A stretch of 64,000 bases of DNA from Stenotrophomonas aracearum (GTDB lineage Bacteria > Pseudomonadota > Gammaproteobacteria > Xanthomonadales > Xanthomonadaceae): the NCBI RefSeq assembly GCF_031834615.1, contig NZ_CP115543.1, forward strand, positions 2,801,001 through 2,865,000, written 5' to 3'. Of the stretch, positions 26,162 through 36,506 are shown piece by piece. The stretch's first letter is position 1. Each line of letters begins with the position of its first letter. The position numbers and the translations under genes were made by a program. The notes below the pieces were generated by a model that saw only the letters and a program-made list of their open reading frames with translations, was not told the origin of the DNA and searched no databases.

Positions 26162-26297
26162 TAACGCCCGTATATCTGGACACGTCATTCCGGCAGTTCC
26201 GAGATCGCGCAATGCCATGGGCCCACGGCTGACGAAACCTTTACATCCGCTTTCACGCCGCCCCCTAAGCTCGGGCCTCCTGTCGGGAGACCCGTTC

Positions 26298-26837
26298 ATG
26301 CGCCTTCGCCCTGCCCTGCTTGCCGCCGGCCTGCTGCTGTCCTGTCTCACCGCCCATGCAGCGGAGCCAGTGCGTTCGGTGCCGACGCTGGACATGGGAC
26401 GCTACGCCGGGCAATGGCATGAGATCGCGCACCTGCCGGTGTCGTTCCAGAAGAAGTGCGTGGGCGACATCACCGCGACCTACGCGCTGCGGGGCGATGG
26501 CCGGATCAGCGTGCACAACGCCTGCCGCACCGGCGACGGTGAACGCATCGCCGCCGAAGGCGTGGCGCGCCCGGTGGAGGGCGAACCCGGCCAGCTGCAG
26601 GTGCGCTTCGTCCCCGACTGGCTGGCCTGGGTGCCGTTAGTCTGGGCGGACTACTGGGTGATTGCGCTGGATCCGGACTACCAGTGGGCGGTCGTAGGCG
26701 ATCCGGACCGCAAGTACCTCTGGATCCTTTCGCGCTCGCCGAGCATGGATGCCACGCTGTTTGCCAGCCTGAAGGCCAAGGCCGAAGCCATGGGGTATGA
26801 CCTGGGGCCGCTGAAGGTGATGGCGCCTGTGGAGTAA
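26298..26837 (+). CDS. lipocalin family protein (Blc-like), secreted
   Basis: A 179-aa bacterial lipocalin, a beta-barrel that binds lipids or other hydrophobic molecules. The signal peptide is about residues 1-21 (LLAAGLLLSCLTAHAA). The lipocalin motif GRYAGQWHEIAHLPVSFQ (about 33-50) carries the conserved GxW. Further family features are ITATYALRGDGRISVHNACR, YWVIALDPDYQWAVVGDPD and YLWILSRSP. Unlike E. coli Blc there is no lipobox at the signal cleavage site, so it is probably soluble in the periplasm. GGGAGA sits 8 bases before the ATG. The open frame extends upstream without a signal-like sequence. Confidence 0.9.
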   Translation: MRLRPALLAAGLLLSCLTAHAAEPVRSVPTLDMGRYAGQWHEIAHLPVSFQKKCVGDITATYALRGDGRISVHNACRTGDGERIAAEGVARPVEGEPGQLQVRFVPDWLAWVPLVWADYWVIALDPDYQWAVVGDPDRKYLWILSRSPSMDATLFASLKAKAEAMGYDLGPLKVMAPVE

Positions 26838-26847
26838 CCCCAGGGCG

Positions 26848-27007
26848 GTAGAGCCACGCCCTGCGTGGCTGCCAAGCGGTTTGTGCCACCTCGGGCATTC
26901 AGCCACGCAATGAATCATTTCCAGTGCTGACGCGGCAGACTTATGGCGCGTGGCGACGCGTTCATCAATATGGCGCCCGTCGGTCATGGGGCGCGGCGTG
27001 GCTCTAC
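26848..27007. repeat. SMAG pair flanking a 115-bp spacer
   Basis: GTAGAGCCACGCCCTGCGTGGCT at 26848-26870 faces an inverted, partly decayed relative ending GGCGTGGCTCTAC at 27007. The spacing resembles that of the composite elements, but the spacer words are not conserved by eye. Confidence 0.55.
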
Positions 27008-27087
27008 CATTCATGGACGCCCTCGGGCACATCTGCACAACCACCATACGCCGTAGTATGCTCACACCTGCAAGAGGACTTTCACCC

Positions 27088-27573
27088 ATGTTCCATCGCC
27101 TCCGCCCCGCCCTCACCGTGGCCCTGCTGGCCGGCATCGCCGTTGGCCTGGCCGCCTGCAGCACCAACGTCAAGCGCGTGTCGCCGCCGGCGGCCAGCGT
27201 GCAGCAGCTCACCGTGGGCGCCAATGGCAACTGGACCCTGGCCCTGCGCCTGCAGAACTTCAGCTCCATGCCGATGACCTTCGACAGCGTGGACCTGCAG
27301 ATGCAGGTGGGCGACCAGGACGCCGGCAAGGTGAGCGCACGCCCGGCGATCTCCATCGGCGGCGTTTCGGCCGACGTCATCAACGTTGAACTGCAGCCGA
27401 CCTCGGCCGCGCGCATCGTGGTCGCCGACGCGCTGGCCGGCAACCGTACCCTGGCCTATTCGCTCAAGGGCACCGTTGCCGCCACCCCGCAGGAAAAGAA
27501 GCAGCGCAGCTTCGATATCGACAACCGCAGCACCCTCAACCAGGCCCCCGGCCTGCCCGGCGTGCTGCGCTGA
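27088..27573 (+). CDS. LEA type 2-like lipoprotein
   Basis: A 161-aa lipoprotein. The signal is MFHRLRPALTVALLAGIAVG with lipobox GLAAC (Cys at residue 24). The mature part has the immunoglobulin-like beta pattern of late-embryogenesis-abundant type 2 / WHy domains (about residues 35-140; WTLALRLQNFSSMPMTFDSV, VELQPTSAARIVVADAL, LAYSLKGTVAATPQ). The cell role of such proteins in Xanthomonadaceae is not defined. It lies 36 bp upstream of the acyl-CoA dehydrogenase gene on the same strand and may share its transcript. Confidence 0.75.
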   Translation: MFHRLRPALTVALLAGIAVGLAACSTNVKRVSPPAASVQQLTVGANGNWTLALRLQNFSSMPMTFDSVDLQMQVGDQDAGKVSARPAISIGGVSADVINVELQPTSAARIVVADALAGNRTLAYSLKGTVAATPQEKKQRSFDIDNRSTLNQAPGLPGVLR

Positions 27574-27609
27574 TTTCCCCATCTATTTGCATCTGATCGA
27601 GACCTGACG

Positions 27610-29400
<1,791 letters not shown>

Positions 29401-29449
29401 TCCGTTGCGCACACAGGTCCGTTGCCTCGAGTGGTGACGGGCCTGCCTG

Positions 29450-29472
29450 GGCCGCCCTACGGGCGGCGCTAC
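29450..29472 (-). repeat. SMAG palindrome
   Basis: On the minus strand it reads GTAGCGCCGCCCGTAGGGCGGCC, with GCCGCCC/GGGCGGC arms (7 bp). It lies just after the acyl-CoA dehydrogenase stop. Confidence 0.7.
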
Positions 29473-29523
29473 CGGGGCGAGGGGCGCCGACAGGCGCGGG
29501 GTATGGAAGGTATGCCCCAGACT

Positions 29524-29582
29524 GGATTGGATACGGTTTGGGTACAGGCGCGACGCGCCTATACCCAAACCGTAACCAATCC
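29524..29582. promoter_or_regulatory. 59-bp near-perfect palindrome upstream of the HNH gene
   Basis: The core arms (29532-29552 and 29554-29574) match at 20 of 21 positions around a single central A. The match extends outward through GGATTGG/CCAATCC, giving two mismatches over 29-bp arms. Its right arm is followed directly by GGTATAAG, a -10-like box, 15 bp before the HNH open frame. It has no T tract and does not look like a SMAG element. Confidence 0.6.
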
Positions 29583-29601
29583 GGTATAAGCTGTTTTCCC
29601 G

Positions 29602-30261
29602 ATGGAGACAGACACTACACGCTTAGGTCTGATCGATACCGGAGCCTCGCCAGCCCCGGTCGCCGAGGTATCGCCGATCGCCACGCTGCATCGGCCCGGC
29701 AGCGTCCGATTGCTGTCCCTGGACGCCCATGGCCGCGTCCTCGACTGGATCACCTGGCAGGACGCCGCCTGCCTCTACTCGCGCGACGCGGTCTCCTGGA
29801 CCCTGGGCGACCCCTGCCTGCATATCCACGGTGGCATCAACCGCCTGACCGGCCTGCAGAGCGGGATCGACCTGCACCCGATCATCGCCGCGCGCGGCCA
29901 TGCCCGCTCGCGCGCCATCGACCCTACCCCGAACCTGTCCAACCAGGCCCTGTTCGCGCGCGACGCGCACCTGTGCATGTACTGCGGCCAGCAGTTCCAC
30001 CGCCCGCAGCTGACCCGCGACCACGTCATGCCGCTGTCCAAGGGCGGCCTGGACGTCTGGGAAAACGTGGTCAGCGCCTGCTTCCACTGCAACTCGCGCA
30101 AGAGCGACCGCACCCCGCAGCAGGCCGGCATGCCCCTGCTGGCGGTGCCGTACCGGCCCAGCTGGATCGAACACATGATCCTGTCCAACCGCAACATCCT
30201 GGCCGACCAGACGGCCTTCCTGAAGGCGCAGCTGCCCAAGCGCTCCAAGCTCGCCGCCTGA
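29602..30261 (+). CDS. HNH endonuclease family protein
   Basis: A 219-aa protein with a C-terminal HNH domain. The zinc-binding CxxC pairs are in [10 protein letters not shown] (about residues 125-134) and [10 protein letters not shown] (about 160-169). The His-Asn-type catalytic core is [12 protein letters not shown] and WENVV (about 140-156). The N-terminal 110 residues ([20 protein letters not shown]) resemble the leader seen in a widespread bacterial HNH group whose role is not established. It is not next to restriction or phage genes. The upstream palindrome suggests dedicated control. A 9-bp hairpin follows at 30262-30284. Confidence 0.85.
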   Translation: METDTTRLGLIDTGASPAPVAEVSPIATLHRPGSVRLLSLDAHGRVLDWITWQDAACLYSRDAVSWTLGDPCLHIHGGINRLTGLQSGIDLHPIIAARGHARSRAIDPTPNLSNQALFARDAHLCMYCGQQFHRPQLTRDHVMPLSKGGLDVWENVVSACFHCNSRKSDRTPQQAGMPLLAVPYRPSWIEHMILSNRNILADQTAFLKAQLPKRSKLAA

Positions 30262-30284
30262 CCCTGCGACCACTTGTCGCAGGG
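30262..30284 (+). terminator. hairpin after the HNH gene
   Basis: CCCTGCGAC and GTCGCAGGG pair with a 5-base loop immediately after the stop codon. No T tract follows, so termination is only possible. Confidence 0.5.
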
Positions 30285-30376
30285 CACCCTCACTGTCTGC
30301 TCACCGGCACAGCGGTTTGCTTGCCCCACCCCGCTTTGGGGGCGAAAATAGGCGCTTGAGAAGAAGCGCGAAAAAC

Positions 30377-32269
30377 ATGATCGATTCCGCACGCTATCCC
30401 CGCCTGTCGCGCATCCAGAACCCGGATGACCTGCGCAGGTTCGATGAATCCGAACTGCCCGCCATCGCAGATGAACTGCGTGCCTACCTGATCGAGTCGG
30501 TCGGCAAGAGTGGCGGCCATTTCGGCGCCGGGCTGGGCGTGATCGAGCTCACCGTGGCCCTGCACTACCTGTACCAGACCCCGGTCGACCAGCTGATCTG
30601 GGACGTGGGCCACCAGACCTACCCGCACAAGATCCTCACCGGCCGCCGCGACCAGATCCACACCGTCAAGCAGAAGGACGGCGTGGCGCCGTTCCCCAAG
30701 CGCGAGGAAAGCGAGTACGACACCTTCGGGGTCGGCCATTCCTCCACCTCGATCTCGGCCGCGCTCGGCATGGCCATCGCGCGCCAGCGCGAGGGCGACG
30801 ACCGCCGCGTGGTGGCGGTGATCGGCGACGGCGCGATGACCGCCGGGATGGCCTATGAGGCACTCAACCACGCCGGCGGCATGGACAACGAGCCGAACCT
30901 GCTGGTGATCCTCAACGACAACAACATGTCGATCTCCGAGGCGGTCGGCGGGCTGACCAAGATCCTGGGCCGCGCCACCGGCAGCCGCACCCTCAACGCA
31001 CTGCGCGAGGGCGGCAAGAAGATCCTGGGCGACAAGAAGAAGTCGCCGTCGGCGCGCTTCGTCAAGCGCTGGGAAGAACACTGGAAAGGCATGTTCGTGC
31101 CCTCCACCTTCTTCGAGGAAATGGGCTTCCACTACACCGGCCCGATCGACGGCCATGACGTACCCGCGCTGGTGGCCACGCTGAAGACGCTCAAGGGCCT
31201 GAAGGGCCTGAAGCTGCTGCACGTGATGACCACCAAGGGCAAGGGCTACGAGCGCGCCGAAGGCGACCAGATCGGCTACCACGCGGTCGGCCCGTTCGAC
31301 CCGGACAAGGGCCTTGTTTCCAAGGGCGGCGCCAAGAAGCCCACCTACACCGACGTGTTCAGCGATTGGCTGTGCGATGCCGCCGCCGCCGAACCGCGCC
31401 TGCTGGGCATCACCCCGGCCATGCGCGAAGGCTCGGGCCTGGTGCGTTTCAGCAAGGAATACCCGGAGCGCTACTTCGACGTGGCCATCGCCGAGCAGCA
31501 CGCGGTGACCCTGGCCGCCGGCATGGCCACCCAGGGCGCCAAGCCGGTAGTGGCGATCTACTCCACCTTCCTGCAGCGCGCCTACGACCAGCTGGTGCAT
31601 GACGTGGCGGTGCAGAAGCTCGACGTGCTGTTCGCGATCGACCGCGCCGGCGTGGTCGGCCCGGACGGCGCCACCCACGCCGGCAACCTGGACCTGAGCT
31701 TCCTACGCTGCGTGCCGAACATGGTGGTGATGGCCCCGTCCGACGAGGCCGAGTGCCGCCAGATGCTCAGCACCGGCCTGCAGTACGAGGGTCCGGCTGC
31801 GGTGCGTTACCCGCGCGGCAGCGGGACCGGCGTGGACGCCGGCACGGACCTGTCCACGCTGGAGATCGGCAAGGCCGACCTGCGTGTGCAGGGCAGCCGC
31901 ATTGCGTTGCTGGCCTTCGGCAGCACCGTACCGGCGGCCGAGGCCGTGGGCCGCGAGCTGGGGCTGACCGTGGTCAACATGCGCTTCATCAAGCCGCTGG
32001 ATCGCACGCTGCTGCTGGAGCTGGCCAAGACCCACCAGGGCTTCGTGACCATCGAAGACAACGTGGTGGCCGGCGGCGCTGGTTCCGGCGTGGCTGAACT
32101 GCTCAACGCCGAAGACGTGCTGCGCCCGTTCCTGCACCTGGGCCTGCCCGACAGCTTCCAACACCACGCCAGCCGCGAAGACCTGCTGGCCGAAGCCGGG
32201 ATCGACGCGGCCGGCATCCGGGCGGCGGTGTTGAAGCGGTGGCCGAAGGTGGCAACGCAAGCCGCGTAA
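30377..32269 (+). CDS. dxs: 1-deoxy-D-xylulose-5-phosphate synthase
   Basis: DXS condenses pyruvate and glyceraldehyde 3-phosphate with thiamine diphosphate in the first step of the MEP isoprenoid pathway. The 630-aa product has [20 protein letters not shown] (about residues 48-67), [16 protein letters not shown], and the TPP motif [18 protein letters not shown] ending in NDNNMSIS (about 155-195). The transketolase-like half has [17 protein letters not shown] (about 371-387) and [14 protein letters not shown]. The ATG at 30377 gives [13 protein letters not shown], the normal DXS N-terminus; the open frame extends upstream through non-coding sequence. It is monocistronic here and converges with the DUF3011 gene three bases away. 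Confidence 0.97.
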   Translation: MIDSARYPRLSRIQNPDDLRRFDESELPAIADELRAYLIESVGKSGGHFGAGLGVIELTVALHYLYQTPVDQLIWDVGHQTYPHKILTGRRDQIHTVKQKDGVAPFPKREESEYDTFGVGHSSTSISAALGMAIARQREGDDRRVVAVIGDGAMTAGMAYEALNHAGGMDNEPNLLVILNDNNMSISEAVGGLTKILGRATGSRTLNALREGGKKILGDKKKSPSARFVKRWEEHWKGMFVPSTFFEEMGFHYTGPIDGHDVPALVATLKTLKGLKGLKLLHVMTTKGKGYERAEGDQIGYHAVGPFDPDKGLVSKGGAKKPTYTDVFSDWLCDAAAAEPRLLGITPAMREGSGLVRFSKEYPERYFDVAIAEQHAVTLAAGMATQGAKPVVAIYSTFLQRAYDQLVHDVAVQKLDVLFAIDRAGVVGPDGATHAGNLDLSFLRCVPNMVVMAPSDEAECRQMLSTGLQYEGPAAVRYPRGSGTGVDAGTDLSTLEIGKADLRVQGSRIALLAFGSTVPAAEAVGRELGLTVVNMRFIKPLDRTLLLELAKTHQGFVTIEDNVVAGGAGSGVAELLNAEDVLRPFLHLGLPDSFQHHASREDLLAEAGIDAAGIRAAVLKRWPKVATQAA

Positions 32270-32272
32270 CGG

Positions 32273-32821
32273 TTACCGGATTTCAAACTCCGCCCGGCAC
32301 CCACCGTTCACCCACACCCCATCGCGATCATGACCCCACGTACGGCCTTCAACGCAGGCCGTACGTGAAGTCTGGCGCACCAGCCGCACGTCGCGGCGCA
32401 CGCTCACGTTGCAGCGGCGCATGCGCTGGTCGTTGGAATCGCAGCTGATGATCTGGCCGCGCCCGCCGCCCCAGCCGCCGCCATTGTTGCCATTGTTACC
32501 CCAGCCGCCCCCATGCGAGGGACGGCCGCGCTCGGCAATGAACTCGGCGCGGCAACCGCGGGTCACCCACACGCCGTTACGGGCCTGGCCCCAGGTGTCG
32601 CCCTCGATACAGGGCGACCCGGACAGCTGGCGCACCAGGCGCGCACGGCCATCGATCGGGCATTGCTGGGTACGGTTCTTGATCGACTCGCAACGCACCG
32701 GGCCGTCGTTGTAGCGGTCGTCGTAGCGGTCGTCGTAGCGCTGCGCCTGCGCGCTGCCGGCCAAGGCCATCAGGGCTGCCGGCAGCAGGGCCCACATTCC
32801 GATCTGCGTTGTCTGCTTCAT
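32273..32821 (-). CDS. DUF3011 domain protein, secreted
   Basis: A 182-aa exported protein with a signal peptide (about residues 1-26, MALAGSAQA). Two similar cysteine-containing units follow. The first (about 42-95) has CESIKNRTQQCPID, LVRQLSGSPCIEGDTWG and GVWVTRGCRAEF; the second (about 125-180) has CDSNDQRMRRCN, LVRQTSRTACVEGRTWG and GVWVNGGCRAEF. A Gly/Asn-rich linker joins them. These are DUF3011 repeats, common in Xanthomonadaceae and of unknown function. A 12-bp inverted repeat (32337-32367) is embedded in the second unit's codons. The N-terminal RYDDRYDDRYN is an expanded tract. Confidence 0.85.
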   Translation of the reverse strand: MKQTTQIGMWALLPAALMALAGSAQAQRYDDRYDDRYNDGPVRCESIKNRTQQCPIDGRARLVRQLSGSPCIEGDTWGQARNGVWVTRGCRAEFIAERGRPSHGGGWGNNGNNGGGWGGGRGQIISCDSNDQRMRRCNVSVRRDVRLVRQTSRTACVEGRTWGHDRDGVWVNGGCRAEFEIR

Positions 32822-32941
32822 TGCGGTGTTCCTCGTGCCGGTGGATGAATAGGCACAGGATCAGCGAAATTCCGCACTTCGCCTATAGGCCGGAAGGGGT
32901 TATTTCAGGCGCGATTCAACAAGCCGACGCGGAGCTGAAAC

Positions 32942-33142
32942 TCAGTCGTACTGAACGGCGTCCACGAACGCCTCGCCCACTTCCACCCGTACCGCGCTGC
33001 TGTCGCCGGTTTCGGCATGGTGGGCGCGGGCCAGGTCGTTGGCGAAATCGAAGGCGACTGCGCCACTTTCAAAGGGGACCGGCGCAGCATCAGGCTGGAC
33101 GACCTGCCATTGGTGGTCCTGGTGTTGCACTTTGATCATCAT
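32942..33142 (-). CDS. small conserved-looking protein of unknown function
   Basis: The 66-aa product starts MMIKVQHQDHQWQVVQPDAA and ends VGEAFVDAVQYD. It has alternating polar and hydrophobic residues (AVAFDFANDLARAHHAET) that suggest a beta-beta-alpha fold, with no signal or membrane segment. It resembles small DUF2188-like proteins in pattern only. It stands between the DUF3011 gene and the amide hydrolase gene on the same strand. Confidence 0.55.
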   Translation of the reverse strand: MMIKVQHQDHQWQVVQPDAAPVPFESGAVAFDFANDLARAHHAETGDSSAVRVEVGEAFVDAVQYD

Positions 33143-33295
33143 GGGAGCGGCCTCGGTTGGCTTCCTGCGGGGGCAAGGCGCGGCCTGCTGCTGGGCAGGG
33201 TCCGCGCGGGGGATCTTGCGTGGCGTGGGTTCCTTCCCGACGCTGGAGAAAAGATACGTGCGGACTGCCTGCCGGACTATCGGATTAATCTGAAT

Positions 33296-34360
33296 TTATT
33301 GCCCGCCAGTCCCCAGAAAGTTGAATGGCCTGGAGGGTTTGAACTGGGCCAGGGCATCGCCGGCGAACACATTGCGCTGGTCAGGGCCCAGATCCAGTTT
33401 CAGGACCTGACCGGTGGCCGCGCTGAAATCGACCTTGTTGAGGTCCACCCAGAAGGTATTCGGGGTCAGCGCGGATTCGAAGAAATACAGTTTCCGCTTA
33501 TGGTCGGCCACGGTTCGCCAGCGCGTGGAGGAAATATTGGGCTCATCCGGCGTGGTGATCCCGAACGGCACCGACGCATTGCGGATCACGCTGAACACGC
33601 TGGCCAGCGCCACGCGCGGATCCTCGCTCTTGGGAATCGCGTTGATATAGAACTTGGCGCGGGTAAACCGGTCCGACGCGCGGTTGGTACCCGGCAACAT
33701 CACCGTGCCGCCGATCTGCTGCCAATACGCATTCAACGCCAGCTGCTGGTCGAACACCGGCGAGTTGGTCATGACCTGGTATTTGCGGTCATGGTGGATC
33801 ACCTGCTTGCCGCCGATGTATTCGATGATGGCGCTATCACCACTGGCATCGGACAGCGAAAGGTGCAACGTGGCAGTGCGGTCTTCGCCAGGCAGTTTGT
33901 CCGTCACCAATGTGTACGGCTCGCCCTCCAACGCCTTGACCGCTTCGGCCACGCTGGCGAAGTTGTCCAGCACGTACTGCGCCCACAGCGAAATGGCCAG
34001 TCCGGGCTTGCCGTTGCCGTGCTGCGGATACTGCGACTCCACCAGCCACAGCACGTTGGCGGCCAGCCCCTTTTCATTGAGCCCATCGGTAGTGGAAATG
34101 TCGTAACCGCTGGCGATCACGCTGCCGTATTTCGACGTCCATTCGATCGACTTCGGCCCGGCCTGCCCGGTCCGCTTCATGCCCTGCGGGAACACCCACA
34201 GGTTCGTTGCAACGTCCTCCTTCCAGTCCATGGAACGTGCGGTAATGACATCGTCGTTGGCCCCCAGGTACACCACCCGGGTGCAGGCATCGGCCTGGGC
34301 GGCAACCAGGGTCAGTGCAACGGCCAACAACGTGGGGCGCAACGACAGCGGAAAACGCAT
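33296..34360 (-). CDS. linear amide C-N hydrolase (choloylglycine hydrolase / penicillin V acylase family)
   Basis: A 354-aa Ntn hydrolase that cleaves amide bonds in substrates such as bile salts, penicillin V or acyl-homoserine lactones. A signal peptide ends at ADA, residue 25, so that Cys26 (ADACTRVVYLGAN) becomes the N-terminal nucleophile of the mature periplasmic enzyme. Other family residues are ARSMDWKED (about 42-50), the Asn/Asp segments GLNEKGLAANVLWL, and MTNSPVFDQQLALNAYW (about 210-226). Related gammaproteobacterial enzymes degrade acyl-homoserine lactones; whether this one does is not shown by the sequence. It is followed on the same strand by an unrelated outer-membrane protein gene upstream. 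Confidence 0.9.
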   Translation of the reverse strand: MRFPLSLRPTLLAVALTLVAAQADACTRVVYLGANDDVITARSMDWKEDVATNLWVFPQGMKRTGQAGPKSIEWTSKYGSVIASGYDISTTDGLNEKGLAANVLWLVESQYPQHGNGKPGLAISLWAQYVLDNFASVAEAVKALEGEPYTLVTDKLPGEDRTATLHLSLSDASGDSAIIEYIGGKQVIHHDRKYQVMTNSPVFDQQLALNAYWQQIGGTVMLPGTNRASDRFTRAKFYINAIPKSEDPRVALASVFSVIRNASVPFGITTPDEPNISSTRWRTVADHKRKLYFFESALTPNTFWVDLNKVDFSAATGQVLKLDLGPDQRNVFAGDALAQFKPSRPFNFLGTGGQ

Positions 34361-34385
34361 GGCAACACCTCGTGTGCAGGAGAAC

Positions 34386-35093
34386 CTAGAAGCGCCACTC
34401 CAGGCCGAGCCCGGGGCCGGCCATCGCAGCGTCGAAATCGAGATAGCGGTTTACCTGGCGCATCGCGAGATAGCGGTAACCCAGCCGCAGCCAGGCGTGG
34501 TCGGTGACGCGCACGCCGTAGCTGGCCATCAGGTCCCAGCGCACCGCATCGCTGGCGCTACCGAGCGCCCACACCGTAATGCCCTGCCGGTCGCTCAACG
34601 TCCAACCCAGCCGCACGCCGAGCACCGGGTCCACCCAGTTGCGGGAAATATCGACCCCGCGGCCCAACGCCGGCACATCCACCTTGCCGCGCAGGTGCCA
34701 GTAGCGCGCACCGCCGATGACATCCATGCCCCAGCGGGTTTCGTCGATGAAGCGGTAGTGCCCCATCAGGGCGGCTGTGGCAACACGCGTTTCGAGCGTC
34801 GCAGGCAGCCCAACACGCGGCACCACGGCGTCTTCGCTGGTATCGACCCAGGTGAAATCCGAAAGTATTCCCCAGCGTCCATGGCGCGCATCGATGATCG
34901 CCATCGCCGCCATGTCCAGATGCTCGAAGGTGTCGCTGAAGGACTTGTGCACCGTCACCGGCGCCAGCGGTGGCGCATTCACGTCTGCCTTCACGCTGGC
35001 ACCCCAAACGTAGGGCACCACGCTGAGCTGCCAGTCGTCCTGTGCGAACGCAGTGCACGGCAACAACAGGCACGACAACCACCAACCGCGCAT
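34386..35093 (-). CDS. putative outer-membrane beta-barrel protein
   Basis: The 235-aa product starts MRGWWLSCLLLPCTAFAQ, a signal peptide of about 18 residues. The rest has alternating strands with aromatic ends (WQLSVVPYVWGASVKADV, GRWGILSDFTWVDT, TRWGMDVIGGARYWHLRG, VLGVRLGWTLSDRQG) and a C-terminal LGLEWRF, as expected for an outer-membrane barrel assembled by BAM. It looks like the group annotated as hypothetical or OmpW-like in related bacteria. It lies 25 bp upstream of the amide hydrolase gene on the same strand, so co-transcription is likely. Its function is not known. Confidence 0.75.
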   Translation of the reverse strand: MRGWWLSCLLLPCTAFAQDDWQLSVVPYVWGASVKADVNAPPLAPVTVHKSFSDTFEHLDMAAMAIIDARHGRWGILSDFTWVDTSEDAVVPRVGLPATLETRVATAALMGHYRFIDETRWGMDVIGGARYWHLRGKVDVPALGRGVDISRNWVDPVLGVRLGWTLSDRQGITVWALGSASDAVRWDLMASYGVRVTDHAWLRLGYRYLAMRQVNRYLDFDAAMAGPGLGLEWRF

Positions 35094-35168
35094 ATCCGAT
35101 CCTGGAGTGGAGGGGTGTTCAACCCCATCACACCGCAATCACGGTGATGGCATGGTGAACCGGTGCGC

Positions 35169-36506
35169 TTAGCGCTCTACCGGCAGCGACATCACAAAGC
35201 GCGCGCCACCGCCCGCGGCCTCTTCGGCCACGATGCTGCCGCCATGACGCAACAGGATCTCGCGCGCCAGGTACAGGCCCAGGCCGCTGCCGCTGCCACT
35301 GGGCCGCAGCCGGTGGAATGGCTCGAAGATCGACTGCCGTGCCTGTTCGGGCACGCCATCGCCTTCGTCGCTGACCGACAACAGACCGGTGGGCTGCAGT
35401 TCCACCATCACCGTTCCGCTGCCACCGCCATGCGCGATGGCATTCTGCAGCAGCCCGCTGATCACGCGGTGCAATGCGTCCGGATCGCCGCGCACCCACA
35501 CCTCCGCATCCGGTGCATCCACCTCGAATGCGTAACCGGCGTCGATCAGCAGCGGCGCCACGTCGCCGGCCACCTCACGCGTGAGTGCGGCCAGGTCGAC
35601 CCGCTGGTGCTGGCTGCGGTGATGGTCCAGCCGCTGCAGGTCAAGCAGCTGCTCGGCGATGTTGCTCAACCGGCCCAGGTCGCGCTGCAGGCGTGCGCGC
35701 ACCTGCCCGGGTGGCAGGTCGGCAATGCGCGTTGCGAGGATCGCGATCGGCATGCGCAGCTCGTGCGCCGCGCCGACCAGGAAGCGGTCCTGCGCGTCGT
35801 AGCTTTCACCAATGCGGCGCACCGCGGCATTGAACGCGTCCACCAGCGGCACGATCTCGCGCGGCACCGCGTGCGTGTCGAGGCCACGCCCGCGTTCGGT
35901 GATCTGGATCGCCGCAGCCTGCGCAGCGACCCGGTTCACCCCGCGCAGCGAGCGGTGGATCGCCCACGGCGCCACTACCAGGGTAATCACGATCAGCGGC
36001 AGCGTGATCCAGCCACCGAGGTAGCCGATCACTACCAGCAACTGCCGCCAGAAGCCGCGCTGCGGCAGCCCGCCCACCATCACGTGCAGGCGCCCTTCTT
36101 CGTGGTCGGACACCCACACGCGCATTGCCAGCTCCAGCCCGCGGCTGCGGGTGCGCACGTCGGTGGGTTCCACATGCGCCAGCTGGTCGGCCAGTGGGCG
36201 ATACACCGCCGGGACCGTGCCGTGTTCGAGGCGATGGCCCTGCTCGTCGGCGGCGGCAAACCAGAAGGTTGCCGGGCGGTCCGGCGCCGCCGCGTCCACT
36301 GCCGCCCAATCCACCTGCAGTCTACTGCCCTGCAGCCGGATCGCATCGGCCACCGCTTCGCTGGTCTTCCAGTCCACGTAGGCGGTGCTGCGGTCGCCAT
36401 AGACCAGTGCAATGCCGGTCAGTGCGATCAGCACCATCGCCACCTGGATCAGGCAGATCTTCCACGCAAGGCTGAAAGACAGCGAGCCGGGTTTGAGGAA
36501 CTTCAT
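35169..36506 (-). CDS. sensor histidine kinase
   Basis: A 445-aa inner-membrane kinase of the QseC/PmrB type. The first membrane segment is at about residues 12-31 (AWKICLIQVAMVLIALTGIA), a periplasmic sensor follows (about 35-150), and the second segment is at about 155-180 (LLVVIGYLGGWITLPLIVIT). A HAMP-like linker leads to the H box FLVGAAHELRMPIAILATRI (His near 254). The N, G1 and G2 boxes include GLLQNAIAHGGGS, DEGDGVPE and GSGLGLYLAREI. It overlaps the regulator gene upstream by four bases. The adjacent divergent MipA-like gene is a plausible target. Confidence 0.93.
   Translation of the reverse strand: MKFLKPGSLSFSLAWKICLIQVAMVLIALTGIALVYGDRSTAYVDWKTSEAVADAIRLQGSRLQVDWAAVDAAAPDRPATFWFAAADEQGHRLEHGTVPAVYRPLADQLAHVEPTDVRTRSRGLELAMRVWVSDHEEGRLHVMVGGLPQRGFWRQLLVVIGYLGGWITLPLIVITLVVAPWAIHRSLRGVNRVAAQAAAIQITERGRGLDTHAVPREIVPLVDAFNAAVRRIGESYDAQDRFLVGAAHELRMPIAILATRIADLPPGQVRARLQRDLGRLSNIAEQLLDLQRLDHHRSQHQRVDLAALTREVAGDVAPLLIDAGYAFEVDAPDAEVWVRGDPDALHRVISGLLQNAIAHGGGSGTVMVELQPTGLLSVSDEGDGVPEQARQSIFEPFHRLRPSGSGSGLGLYLAREILLRHGGSIVAEEAAGGGARFVMSLPVER

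Noticed and set aside
26240..26280. Possible sigma-70 promoter (TTTACA ... CTAAGC) before the lipocalin gene
   Set aside because: The two boxes are about 30 bases apart, too far for a normal sigma-70 promoter.
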